Origin: Thermoanaerobaculia bacterium
GTDB taxonomy: Bacteria > Acidobacteriota > Thermoanaerobaculia > Gp7-AA8
NCBI GenBank assembly: GCA_017883205.1
Contig: JADGNZ010000004.1
Location: 1 to 64,000, forward strand
DNA length: 64,000 nucleotides
Reading direction: 5' to 3'
This document shows positions 16,776-23,776 of the stretch, piece after piece. Within the stretch, counting starts at the first letter, position 1. Each line of letters starts with the position of its first letter. Position numbers and translations under genes: made by a program. The notes under the pieces were generated by a model. That model worked only from the letters and a program-made list of their open reading frames with translations. It had not been told where the DNA came from and did not search any database.

Positions 16776-17055
16776 GTGGGCCGTGGTCGTTCTGATGTGG
16801 GGTCTGCCTTTCTTCGTTCTGCTGTCCGAAAAGACGAAGCGGAACCGGACGATCATGTCGCGCATCGCCGTAGCCGTCCTGATCGGCCACTGGCTCGACC
16901 TCTACGTGTCGATCGTTCCGGCGCACGCGCCTGAGCCGCAACTCACCGGCTGGGACCTGGCCCTGGCCCTCGGCGCCTTCGCAGCGGTCGGGTGGGCGGC
17001 CACGCGGCGGGAGCCGCTCGCGCCCGTGCCGGTGTTGCAGCCGGTCGCGGACTAG
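16771..17055 (+). pseudogene. C-terminal fragment of an ActF-like membrane subunit
   Basis: About 95 residues, FATAWAVVVLMWGLPFFVLL, then EKTKRNRTIMSRIAVAVLI and WLDLYVSIVPAH, ending at TAG 17053-17055. The pattern (aromatic helix, LLS-x-x-x-KRN linker, then a WLDLY helix) resembles the C-terminus of ActF, the quinone-binding membrane subunit of alternative complex III. The rest of the gene is absent, replaced by transposase debris. Confidence 0.5.
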
Positions 17056-17071
17056 GTTGTATGCTCCTGCC

Positions 17072-17397
17072 ATGAGCGACAAGTTACCGAAGCCTCCCCG
17101 CACGTACGACGAGTTCAGCGAGACGTTCCCGAAGTTGCGTGAAGCCTGGGACCTTCTCGGCCATGCGGCGAAGGACGGGCCGTTGGACGATCGCACTGCC
17201 CGTCTGATCAAGCTCGGCGTTTCCATCGGCGCGATGCGCGAAGGAGCCGTGCACACTCGAGCGGGCGGAAAGCCGTTGCACTCGGCGTCTCGCGCGAGGA
17301 GATGAATCAGGTCGTGGCCATTGCGGCGAGCATCATAGGTATGCCCTCAGCCGTCGCCGTCTGGACATGGCTTCGCGATGCAAAATCAAAGGAGTAG
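17072..17397 (+). pseudogene. Carboxymuconolactone decarboxylase-family protein, frameshifted
   Basis: ATG 17072 opens MSDKLPKPPRTYDEFSETFP with the CMD/AhpD-like LIKLGVSIGAMREGAVH segment, but the frame then reads HTRAGGKPLHS and stops at 17305. A neighbouring frame picks up the rest, RKAVALGVSREEMNQVVAIA followed by SIIGMPSAVAVWTWL, to TAG 17395-17397. A small indel around 17253-17265 thus split a gene of about 108 codons. The family typically performs peroxidase or decarboxylase chemistry with a CxxC motif. That Cys pair is not visible here. Confidence 0.8.
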
Positions 17398-17628
17398 CAC
17401 GTCATCGCCATCATCATGGACGTGCGCGGCAATCGTTCTTCTCGCCCTGATCTAACGTTCTGAGTCTCTATTTGGTCTCAATCACGTCTCTATTTCGGTC
17501 TCTATTTGGTTCTCTTGGACACTCGTTGATACCCGTGGACAGACAGGAACGTGGTAAGCTACCTTTCGCACTTTGTGTTCGTCTCAGGTGGCAGTATCTA
17601 TCGGAGAACGCAGGGGTTGCGGCATCAA

Positions 17629-17700
17629 GCGGATGTAGCTCAGTTGGTAGAGTAGGAGCTTCCCAAGCTCCATTCCGTACTGATTCCGATGCATTCCGCT
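17629..17700 (+). pseudogene. tRNA-Gly(CCC)-derived element, copy 2 (possible attachment site)
   Basis: GCGGATG, TA, D-arm (GCTCAGTTGGTAGAGT) and the anticodon arm GGAGC/TTCCCAA/GCTCC repeat copy 1 almost base for base, and the unusual CAT-K-CCG ... TTCCGATG 3' part is also shared. Here the end CATTCCGCTTG can pair with the upstream CAAGCGGATG, so an acceptor-like stem exists, but there is no T-loop. The element closes the 5.1-kb accessory segment in the same orientation as copy 1. Confidence 0.7.
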
Positions 17701-17916
17701 TGACGGATCGAACGGAGTCGGCAGCCTAAAGGGATCACCGCCTCGAATCCCGTGAGGCTGCTTCTGCCGCATCGCTGTGCGGCGGACCACCGCCCGCCAT
17801 ACAGAATGATCGCTGCGCCCACCAGACAGACGGCGGCTCCGGCGAAGTCGGTCGCGCAAGAACGAACAGCCAGGCGCGCCTTTCCCTGCGCAGCTCGTTT
17901 CGCTAAGGTGTGCGAG

Positions 17917-19194
17917 ATGGCGAAGGCGAAGCCTCACACGCGGAAACACTCGCTCCTGCGCCGACTCGTGTCGGTTCTCGGCCCCGGCCTCATTTCCGGC
18001 GCGGCGGATGACGACCCTTCGGGAATCGCGACGTATTCGATCGCCGGGGCGCAACTCGGCACGACGATGCTCTGGACGGCGTTCGCCACGTGGCCGCTCA
18101 TGGCGGCGGTGCAGATGATGTGCGCGCGGATCGGCATGGTGTCGGGCAACGGTCTCGCCCAAGCCTTCCGCAAGAAATTTCCGCGCTGGCTGGTCGTCCT
18201 CGCGTCTCTTGCGCTCCTCGCGGCAAACACGATGAACATCGGCGCCGACCTCTCCGGCATGGCCGACGCCGTGGGGATGCTCACCGGCATCAACTCGCAT
18301 GTGTACATCGTTCTCTTTGGCATCGGTATCAGTGCGGCGACGGTGTGGCTCCCGTACGCGCAGATCGCGAAGACGCTCAAGTGGCTCGCACTCTTCCTCT
18401 TCGCGTACGTTCTCACCGCGTTCGTCGTTCACCCGAACTGGTCCGCCATCTTCGGCGACATCGTGCGGCCCGCCGCCTTCCACGGAAAAGCCGCATGGGC
18501 GACGCTGGTCGCCATTCTCGGCACGACGATCAGTCCGTACCTCTTCTTCTGGCAGGCATCACAGGAGGTAGAGGAAGAGAAGACCATCGGCCGATCGAAG
18601 ACGATCGAGCGACTCGGCGCCTCCGACCGCGAGATCGTCGATCGAAAGCTCGATGTCGGCATCGGCACCTTCTTCTCGAATGCGGTGATGTTCTTCATCA
18701 TCGTCACGACGGCGCTCACGCTCCACCGCCACGGAATCACGAACATCGAAACATCGCGCCAGGCTGCGGAAGCGCTGCGCCCGCTCGCGGGAGCGGCCTG
18801 CTATTACCTCTACACCTTTGGCGTGATCGGCGTCGGGCTGCTGGCAATTCCAACACTCTCCGGCTCCGCGGCGTATGCGCTCGCGGAAACCTTCGGCTGG
18901 AGAGAGGGACTCGACGAAAAGGCCGGCAAGGCTCGCGCGTTTTACGCAGTGGTGCTGCTCTCGATGGCGGTCGGGATCGCGATCGACTTTGGACACATCA
19001 ATCCGGTACGCGCCCTCTACTGGAGCGCAATCGTGAACGGCGTGCTCGCTCCCTTTCTTCTGACCGGCATCCTGCTTGTTGCAACGGACCGCGCGATCAT
19101 GCAGAACCAGCCGAGCTCGCTGCTCGGCCGTGCCACCGTCGCGCTCACAACGCTGCTTATGTTCACCGCCGCGGCCGGGATGTTCCTGCTCTAA
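17917..19194 (+). CDS. NRAMP-family divalent metal transporter
   Basis: 425 residues from ATG 17917, preceded by the short GTGCGAG; the open frame upstream has no family similarity. The first helix carries GPGLISGAADDDPSGIATYS, where DPSG replaces the DPGN metal-site motif of canonical MntH, as in a large bacterial NRAMP-related group (COG1914). Eleven hydrophobic segments follow, with TTISPYLFFWQASQEVEEE and GLLAIPTLSGSAAYALAE as landmarks. The changed metal site makes Mn2+ specificity uncertain; Mg2+ or other divalent ions are possible. It lies just right of the island-closing repeat. Confidence 0.88.
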   Translation: MAKAKPHTRKHSLLRRLVSVLGPGLISGAADDDPSGIATYSIAGAQLGTTMLWTAFATWPLMAAVQMMCARIGMVSGNGLAQAFRKKFPRWLVVLASLALLAANTMNIGADLSGMADAVGMLTGINSHVYIVLFGIGISAATVWLPYAQIAKTLKWLALFLFAYVLTAFVVHPNWSAIFGDIVRPAAFHGKAAWATLVAILGTTISPYLFFWQASQEVEEEKTIGRSKTIERLGASDREIVDRKLDVGIGTFFSNAVMFFIIVTTALTLHRHGITNIETSRQAAEALRPLAGAACYYLYTFGVIGVGLLAIPTLSGSAAYALAETFGWREGLDEKAGKARAFYAVVLLSMAVGIAIDFGHINPVRALYWSAIVNGVLAPFLLTGILLVATDRAIMQNQPSSLLGRATVALTTLLMFTAAAGMFLL

Positions 19195-19314
19195 CCACAT
19201 TCGACGCATTTGTTAACGGCGTCGACAGGCTCGCTGATGTTGAACGGCTTCCGCAATTTGATCTTCACGTTGGCGACTCGATCTTGTCGATGTTCGGCTG
19301 CGAGGTCGCCGAGA

Positions 19315-19524
19315 TCACCACGACGCACTTCTGTTGGGCCGCTCAACCGCGAGCGCATGGAGCACATCCGGGCCGGTGCCGCTGCCCATCATGGTGTCGA
19401 GGACGACGGCCCGTATTGTTTTTCCCGGATGCGGGCGATGGCTTGATTCCCGCTGTAATACTGCGCGGACCATCGTTCTGAGGGATGCGTCGTCATCGAC
19501 GACCAGAACTGACCTGAGAGACAC
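19315..19524 (-). pseudogene. Response-regulator receiver domain, decayed
   Basis: The start MSLRSVLVVDDDASLRTMVR has the acidic pair and first strand of a receiver domain. After about 24 residues the frame shifts; a neighbouring frame carries QAIARIREKQYG, and the original frame resumes with RAVVLDTMMGSGTGPDVLHA (phosphoacceptor Asp strand). Roughly 15 residues of the normal spacing are missing. The rest of the receiver and any output domain are absent. Confidence 0.75.
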
Positions 19525-19633
19525 TGCTTCGAGGCGGAGCAGGCCCGCATCGAACCGGGCACCCTTCGAAAGAACAGATCATCAACCACCCTGAGCCACC
19601 CTCGGTAAGCAAAACCTTCGCGACGGTGCCGCT

Positions 19634-19783
19634 CTAACTCGTCCGTCGTCCGCGAACGAAGTGCAGGACGAATAGAACGACGGCGACCACGACGAGCAGG
19701 TGAATGAGACCGCTCGCGACGTGAAATACGAGAAACCCAAGTAACCACGCCACGAGTAGGATGATCGCGAGAATGAGCAGCAT
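19634..19783 (-). CDS. lmo0937-family small membrane protein
   Basis: 49 residues from ATG 19783, with AGGAGA 7 bp upstream. MLLILAIILLVAWLLGFLVF and LIHLLVVVAVVLFVLHF form two hydrophobic helices with a short basic tail (RGRRTS). This is the layout of the lmo0937 family, small stress-associated inner-membrane proteins of unknown mechanism. The gene stands alone, divergent from the lipid kinase gene. Confidence 0.85.
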   Translation of the reverse strand: MLLILAIILLVAWLLGFLVFHVASGLIHLLVVVAVVLFVLHFVRGRRTS

Positions 19784-19888
19784 GATGTTTTCTCCTTCAG
19801 ATTGGCGATTGCACATTACATACCTGTTGGGGCCGCCTCACGTCCGATGGCTGGTACGTGTCAGAGTGTCTGACGGCGAGGCGAGTTC

Positions 19889-20776
19889 GTGATAGTCATT
19901 GCGGTCGTGGTCCATGCCGGCAAGACGTTTGGCGGCGGCCTCAACGAGTTGCGGAAGGTGCTCGTTGAAGCGGGCCACGGGAAACCGCTGTGGTACGAGG
20001 TTTCCAAGAGCCGCAATGCGCCCAAGGCAGTGCACAGAGCTGTGAATGAGGGCGCTGAGCTGGTATTCGTCTGGGGTGGGGACGGCATGGTACAGCTTTG
20101 CATTGACGCGCTGAGCGGCTCCGAAGTGCCGATCGCGATTCTTCCGGCCGGTACCGGAAATCTCCTGGCTACGAGTCTTGGGATTCCTAAGGATGTGGCC
20201 AAGGCGGTGGACATCGGCTTGAACGGTACGCGCCGCAAACTCGATCTCGGGGTCATGAACGGAGAACGCTTCGCGGCGATGGCAGGCACCGGCTTCGACG
20301 CCATCATGGTGGGTGACACCGACAGTGCCGAAAAGGAGAAACTAGGCCGTATGGCCTACTTCCGCAGCAGCCTGAAGGCGATGCGAGCCAAGGGTGTCCG
20401 CATGCGTATCCGTCTTGACGACGAAGTGTGGTTCGCCGGCAAGGCCAGCTGTGTCCTGATCGGGAATATTGGCACGGTGACCGGCGGGCTCGAGGTATTT
20501 GCCGAGGCTTCCCCCTCGGATGGGCAGCTCGATCTCGGGGTGATCACCGCAAAGAACGCATGGCAGTGGTTGCGGGTCTTCTCCGAGATGGCGATGGGTC
20601 GGAACGACGAATCCCACCTCATCGAGAAAGCGCGCGGCAAGAGGATCGATGTAAAGCTGAAGCGCAGGCGGCGCTATGAGCTCGATGGAGGGGTTCGCCC
20701 GCGGACGAAGCGCCTCAAGGTCCGCATCGAAGCTGGCGCCATCACGGTCTGTGTGCCAGCGCCCGCGGCTCCGTGA
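19889..20776 (+). CDS. Diacylglycerol-kinase-family lipid kinase
   Basis: 295 residues from a GTG start. The DAGK catalytic domain shows VFVWGGDGMVQLCIDAL (GGDG nucleotide motif) and ILPAGTGNLLATSLGIP, followed by the C-terminal sphingosine-kinase-like domain (GTGFDAIMV, VLIGNIGTVTGGLEVF, LDLGVI, ELDGGV). It is the size of YegS/BmrU proteins, which phosphorylate diacylglycerol or related lipids at the membrane surface. The true substrate is unknown. Its stop codon lies inside the repeat element that recurs at 23424. Confidence 0.93.
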   Translation: MIVIAVVVHAGKTFGGGLNELRKVLVEAGHGKPLWYEVSKSRNAPKAVHRAVNEGAELVFVWGGDGMVQLCIDALSGSEVPIAILPAGTGNLLATSLGIPKDVAKAVDIGLNGTRRKLDLGVMNGERFAAMAGTGFDAIMVGDTDSAEKEKLGRMAYFRSSLKAMRAKGVRMRIRLDDEVWFAGKASCVLIGNIGTVTGGLEVFAEASPSDGQLDLGVITAKNAWQWLRVFSEMAMGRNDESHLIEKARGKRIDVKLKRRRRYELDGGVRPRTKRLKVRIEAGAITVCVPAPAAP

Positions 20777-20819
20777 CAAACGAGAAGAGCTTTTCTCCCT
20801 ACAGCGTGGCGGATTGAAC
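20768..20819 (+). repeat. 52-bp dispersed repeat, copy A
   Basis: GCTCCGTGACAAACGAGAAG then AGCTTT and GTGGCGGATTGAAC closely match copy B at 23424-23474, with a single-base length difference. With that base removed it would encode RDKREELSPYSVAD plus stop, matching RDKRGELSPLSLAD plus stop in copy B, so it is probably the 3' end of a former gene. It lies 75 bp upstream of the glycine-zipper gene. Confidence 0.8.
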
Positions 20820-20892
20820 TGTAGGCAGGTGTCGGCACACCAATTGCTGCGCGAGCAAGTGTCAGCTACTAGCAGCGGACATAGGAGGCAGT

Positions 20893-21414
20893 ATGAACGA
20901 AAGAACAGATATCAGTAAGCATGACAATCCCGATCCGATCACTGGTGAGCCTGGTGCCCACCCAGTGGGTGTTGCGGGTGGTGGTACGGGCGGCGCTCTT
21001 GCGGGCGCTGCCATTGGTGCAGCCGTTGGCGGCCCGGTAGGCGCTGTCGTCGGTGGAGCGATTGGTGCGGTTGCTGGTGGCTATGCCGGTAAGGGTGCAG
21101 CCGAAGCGGTCAATCCGACTGAAGAGGACGCATATTGGCGCAAAGAGCACACGTCGCGTCCGTATGTTCGCAAAGACACCCCCTACGAGACGTACCAGCC
21201 AGCCTATCGCTACGGGTGGGAAACGGCCTCGCAGCCGAGCTATGCGAATCGTAGCTTCAAGGACGTCGAGCCTGATCTCGAGCGGAACTGGAGCACCTAT
21301 CGTGGTCCCTCAACGACCCCATGGGGTGATGTGCGCGACGCGACACGCGACTCGTTCGATCGTGTCCGCAGCCGTACCGTGAAGACCACCGAGACGACAA
21401 AGAACAAGAACTGA
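20893..21414 (+). CDS. Glycine-zipper protein
   Basis: 173 residues with GGAGG ahead of the ATG. A short acidic N-terminus is followed by a glycine-zipper region (about 27-75; GGALAGAAIGAAVGGPVGAV, GGAIGAVAGGYAGKG) able to form a membrane hairpin. A hydrophilic Tyr-, Arg- and Thr-rich C-terminus (YETYQPAYRYGWE, SFKDVEPDLERNW) follows. There is no signal peptide. Proteins of this layout are common in Acidobacteriota and Proteobacteria near stress genes, but their role is not known. Confidence 0.85.
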   Translation: MNERTDISKHDNPDPITGEPGAHPVGVAGGGTGGALAGAAIGAAVGGPVGAVVGGAIGAVAGGYAGKGAAEAVNPTEEDAYWRKEHTSRPYVRKDTPYETYQPAYRYGWETASQPSYANRSFKDVEPDLERNWSTYRGPSTTPWGDVRDATRDSFDRVRSRTVKTTETTKNKN

Positions 21415-21492
21415 CAGGGAAAGACGCTCGAAGATGTTTTTCCTCGCGCACGAATCTTGGGCTCCTTCGATTGAAAACAATAGCGGCGTGCG

Positions 21493-21542
21493 TTTGTGGA
21501 GGTGTGAGAAACCCGCGGGTGGCGTTTCTCACCCTCCGCAAA
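21493..21542. terminator. Bidirectional hairpin terminator
   Basis: TTTGTGGAGGTGTGAGAAAC and GTTTCTCACCCTCCGCAAA pair over about 19 bp with an 11-nt loop (CCGCGGGTGGC). It lies between the convergent glycine-zipper and PAP2 genes. Confidence 0.85.
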
Positions 21543-21550
21543 TCATGTAA

Positions 21551-23131
21551 CTACTTGGTCATCAGCAAAAGCGCCTGCGGAAAAAGAACGACGTGGGCTC
21601 GTCCATCGGTGACGAACGCGTCGCCTCCGGCGTTGCTGCCGCGGCGTGGGCCGGTGACGGTCACGAGGCCGTAGTCCTGCGCGCCGGCGTCGCGGAGCTG
21701 TGAGGCAATCATCTCGCGCTCGACATCGATGCGCGGGTCGATGCGGTGGGTAACGAGATATGGCTTCCGTACGAACTTCACTCCCTCGTCGTAGCTGCAG
21801 GTGGCGACCCACAAAGGGATAGCCGGCGCGAGGTTCAGCGGCGCTCGCCAGATGCGGATGTGATGGCGTTGGCGGATCGATCCGCTCGCGGTGCCGGGCC
21901 GTTCGAACGTGAGGTCCTGGGGCTGGGCGTCGTAGTACGACGGCGTTGCCGGACCGTGAGGATCGGGGGCGTCGCGAATCACGCACGTCAGCTCATGCAG
22001 CAGACCGGTGGCCGATGGCGTGTCGGCGAGGGACCATCCGGCTCGCTCGAACGCCCGTTCGAGTTGTAGGGCGTTGCCGCCGAAGACGAACGCCGGCGGC
22101 TCCATCGGACCTCCGGCGAGATCTTCGGAGTTGAGCTTGAGACCCGACGGGAACTGCCGGCGCAAGAGATCGAGCGGGACCGCTCCAGTTGCGCGGGGCG
22201 ACGGTGGCCGCACCTCGCGCTCGAGGCGCGCATTCACGTAGAAGGCCGCTGCAACAACCGATAACACCGTGAACGCGACCACGCTCTTCGCGAACCATGG
22301 CGCGCTCTCGCGTTGCAGCCGCCCCAGCCACTCGCTTTTCATTGCTTCGATCAACACAGCAAGCAGCGCAATGCCGAGGGCGAGACTCGCCAGCGTGTCA
22401 TACGGCCAGTGGACACCGAGGTAAACGCGCGAGAGCGGCACGAGGGCGATGTACACGAGCAGCCCCAGAACGAGTATCAGTGCCGGTCGGCGCTTCGGCG
22501 CATCCACGAAGATGATGTACGCGAGGAATCCGTAGACCACCGCCGCCGTCAACGTGTGTCCGGACGGGAAACTCGGACCGGCGACAAACGCGCGCGCCTC
22601 CACGGGGCGGGGGCGGTTCACGAGATACTTCAGTACGACCGCAAACATGGACGGGAGCACGACCCCGGCGATCAGCACGAGCGCGTCGCGGCGCCGCCGC
22701 GCAGCGTAAAGCAGCGCGGACAGCGCAACGGCGAGGGGTCCGACGAACCAGAGGCTCGCCAGCCGTGTGATCGCCGAGTAGCGGCGATGCAGCCGCTCCG
22801 ATTGGAAAATCCGCAGCGTGTTGTGTAGGCGGATGTCGGCCGCAGCCAGCTTCGAGTCGGTCAACACCCCTCGCAGGATGTGCACGAACACGTAACCTGC
22901 CGTTGCGACGACGACGATCCCGATCGCGAGACGCACCAGCGACCGCTCGTGGCTGATGAAGTGCCGGCGAACGAAGGCTCCTATGCGCGAATGATGCGCA
23001 TAGCGCCGGGTCCAGCGCCTCAGCCATTCGTGGCCGCGATGCGGCGCCGTCGCGAAGACGAAAAAACCGAATGCCGCCGTCGCAAGCAGAGCGGCGTTCA
23101 CCAGCAGAAACTTCGCCGCATGCCAGGTCAT
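21551..23131 (-). CDS. PAP2-family phosphatase with LssY-type C-terminal domain
   Basis: 526 residues. Six membrane helices in about 1-275 carry the type 2 phosphatidic acid phosphatase motifs: KYLVNRPRP (motif 1), PSFPSGHT (motif 2) and SRVYLGVHWPYD (motif 3). These are the residues of phospholipid or undecaprenyl pyrophosphate phosphatases. After a linker, about 310-520 matches the LssY C-terminal domain (GGNALQLERAFERAGW, TPSYYDAQPQDLTFE, RQRHHIRIWRA). The PAP2-LssY fusion is found in membrane proteins of unknown exact role, probably lipid A or lipid head-group remodelling. It stands alone. Confidence 0.92.
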   Translation of the reverse strand: MTWHAAKFLLVNAALLATAAFGFFVFATAPHRGHEWLRRWTRRYAHHSRIGAFVRRHFISHERSLVRLAIGIVVVATAGYVFVHILRGVLTDSKLAAADIRLHNTLRIFQSERLHRRYSAITRLASLWFVGPLAVALSALLYAARRRRDALVLIAGVVLPSMFAVVLKYLVNRPRPVEARAFVAGPSFPSGHTLTAAVVYGFLAYIIFVDAPKRRPALILVLGLLVYIALVPLSRVYLGVHWPYDTLASLALGIALLAVLIEAMKSEWLGRLQRESAPWFAKSVVAFTVLSVVAAAFYVNARLEREVRPPSPRATGAVPLDLLRRQFPSGLKLNSEDLAGGPMEPPAFVFGGNALQLERAFERAGWSLADTPSATGLLHELTCVIRDAPDPHGPATPSYYDAQPQDLTFERPGTASGSIRQRHHIRIWRAPLNLAPAIPLWVATCSYDEGVKFVRKPYLVTHRIDPRIDVEREMIASQLRDAGAQDYGLVTVTGPRRGSNAGGDAFVTDGRAHVVLFPQALLLMTK

Positions 23132-23253
23132 CGTTGTTGTTGGTGCTCAGCCGCGCGGACGCACGAGACTGCTCGTGAACAGGCCGTTTATGACTTGGAA
23201 GTTTACCAGCTACTACATGTTTCCCACGTTGCTCCTATCGAGATCTGTCTTTA

Positions 23254-23472
23254 TTGACGGAGCAGCCCGGCCCGGAACTCCTCGGAGATACCGGGAGCCT
23301 GGCGCCCGGAGACGGTCGTCGCTCGCCGAGCTGGCCTCGCTCCGCACTCTACGCCGCGGCGGCGATTCCGCTTTTCTACCTGCCCGCGCTCCTCTTCGGC
23401 GCCGGCCCGAACTTGCGCCTGCTGCTCCGTGACAAACGAGGAGAGCTTTCCCCCTTGAGCCTGGCGGATTGA
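23254..23472 (+). pseudogene. Membrane-protein fragment ending in the 52-bp repeat
   Basis: A 72-codon frame with SALYAAAAIPLFYLPALLFG, one hydrophobic helix that faintly recalls a helix of quinol-dependent nitric oxide reductase (NorB type), then RDKRGELSPLSLAD and stop. The start has no ribosome binding site, and neither half resembles a complete protein. I read it as gene debris. The NorB resemblance is weak and unchecked. Confidence 0.3.
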
Positions 23473-23474
23473 AC
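23424..23474 (+). repeat. 52-bp dispersed repeat, copy B
   Basis: GCTCCGTGACAAACGAGGAG, AGCTTTCCCC and CTGGCGGATTGAAC match copy A at 20768 at about 42 of 51 aligned positions. It encodes RDKRGELSPLSLAD and a TGA. It precedes the small lysine-rich gene by about 110 bp. Confidence 0.8.
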
Positions 23475-23585
23475 CGTTGTAATACATTTGCATAGGGTGG
23501 CACGTTGGCCTCATGCGTGCGCCGAGTCGAACGGCGACACGCAGCTTGGCACAGCCGTTGCTCCCGATGCACTCGGAGGCATACC

Positions 23586-23735
23586 ATGGCTGAAGAGAAA
23601 AGAGTGACTGAGACCAAGACAAAGAACGACTCATTCGGCGATCCCAAAGAACAGAAGACCACCTCGAAGGAAACGAAGGTCGACTCTTCTGGGAACAAGC
23701 AAGAAACAAAGACCGAGTACAAAGAGAAGCGGTAG
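23586..23735 (+). CDS. Small lysine/glutamate-rich hydrophilic protein
   Basis: 49 residues from ATG 23586 with GGAGG 6 bp upstream. The sequence MAEEKRVTETKTKNDSFGDP, then KEQKTTSKETKVDSSGNKQE, has no hydrophobic core and repeats a K-x-T-K-x-E theme. It is probably disordered or a coiled-coil-like stress protein. I recognise no family. The clear ribosome binding site is the main support for it being real. Confidence 0.65.
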   Translation: MAEEKRVTETKTKNDSFGDPKEQKTTSKETKVDSSGNKQETKTEYKEKR

Positions 23736-23776
23736 GGTTCGTCGCTGCCGCCTCCGTCGGGCGACCGCCCGACGCG

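Noticed and set aside
17629-17700. Functional tRNA-Gly(CCC)
   Set aside because: The D-arm and anticodon arm are good, but there is no GTTCRANYC T-loop and acceptor pairing is incomplete; the twin at 12451 has the same defect.
23254-23472. Remnant of a nitric oxide reductase gene (norB)
   Set aside because: Only one hydrophobic helix resembles the family; no His ligands or flanking helices are present, so it was left as an unnamed membrane fragment.
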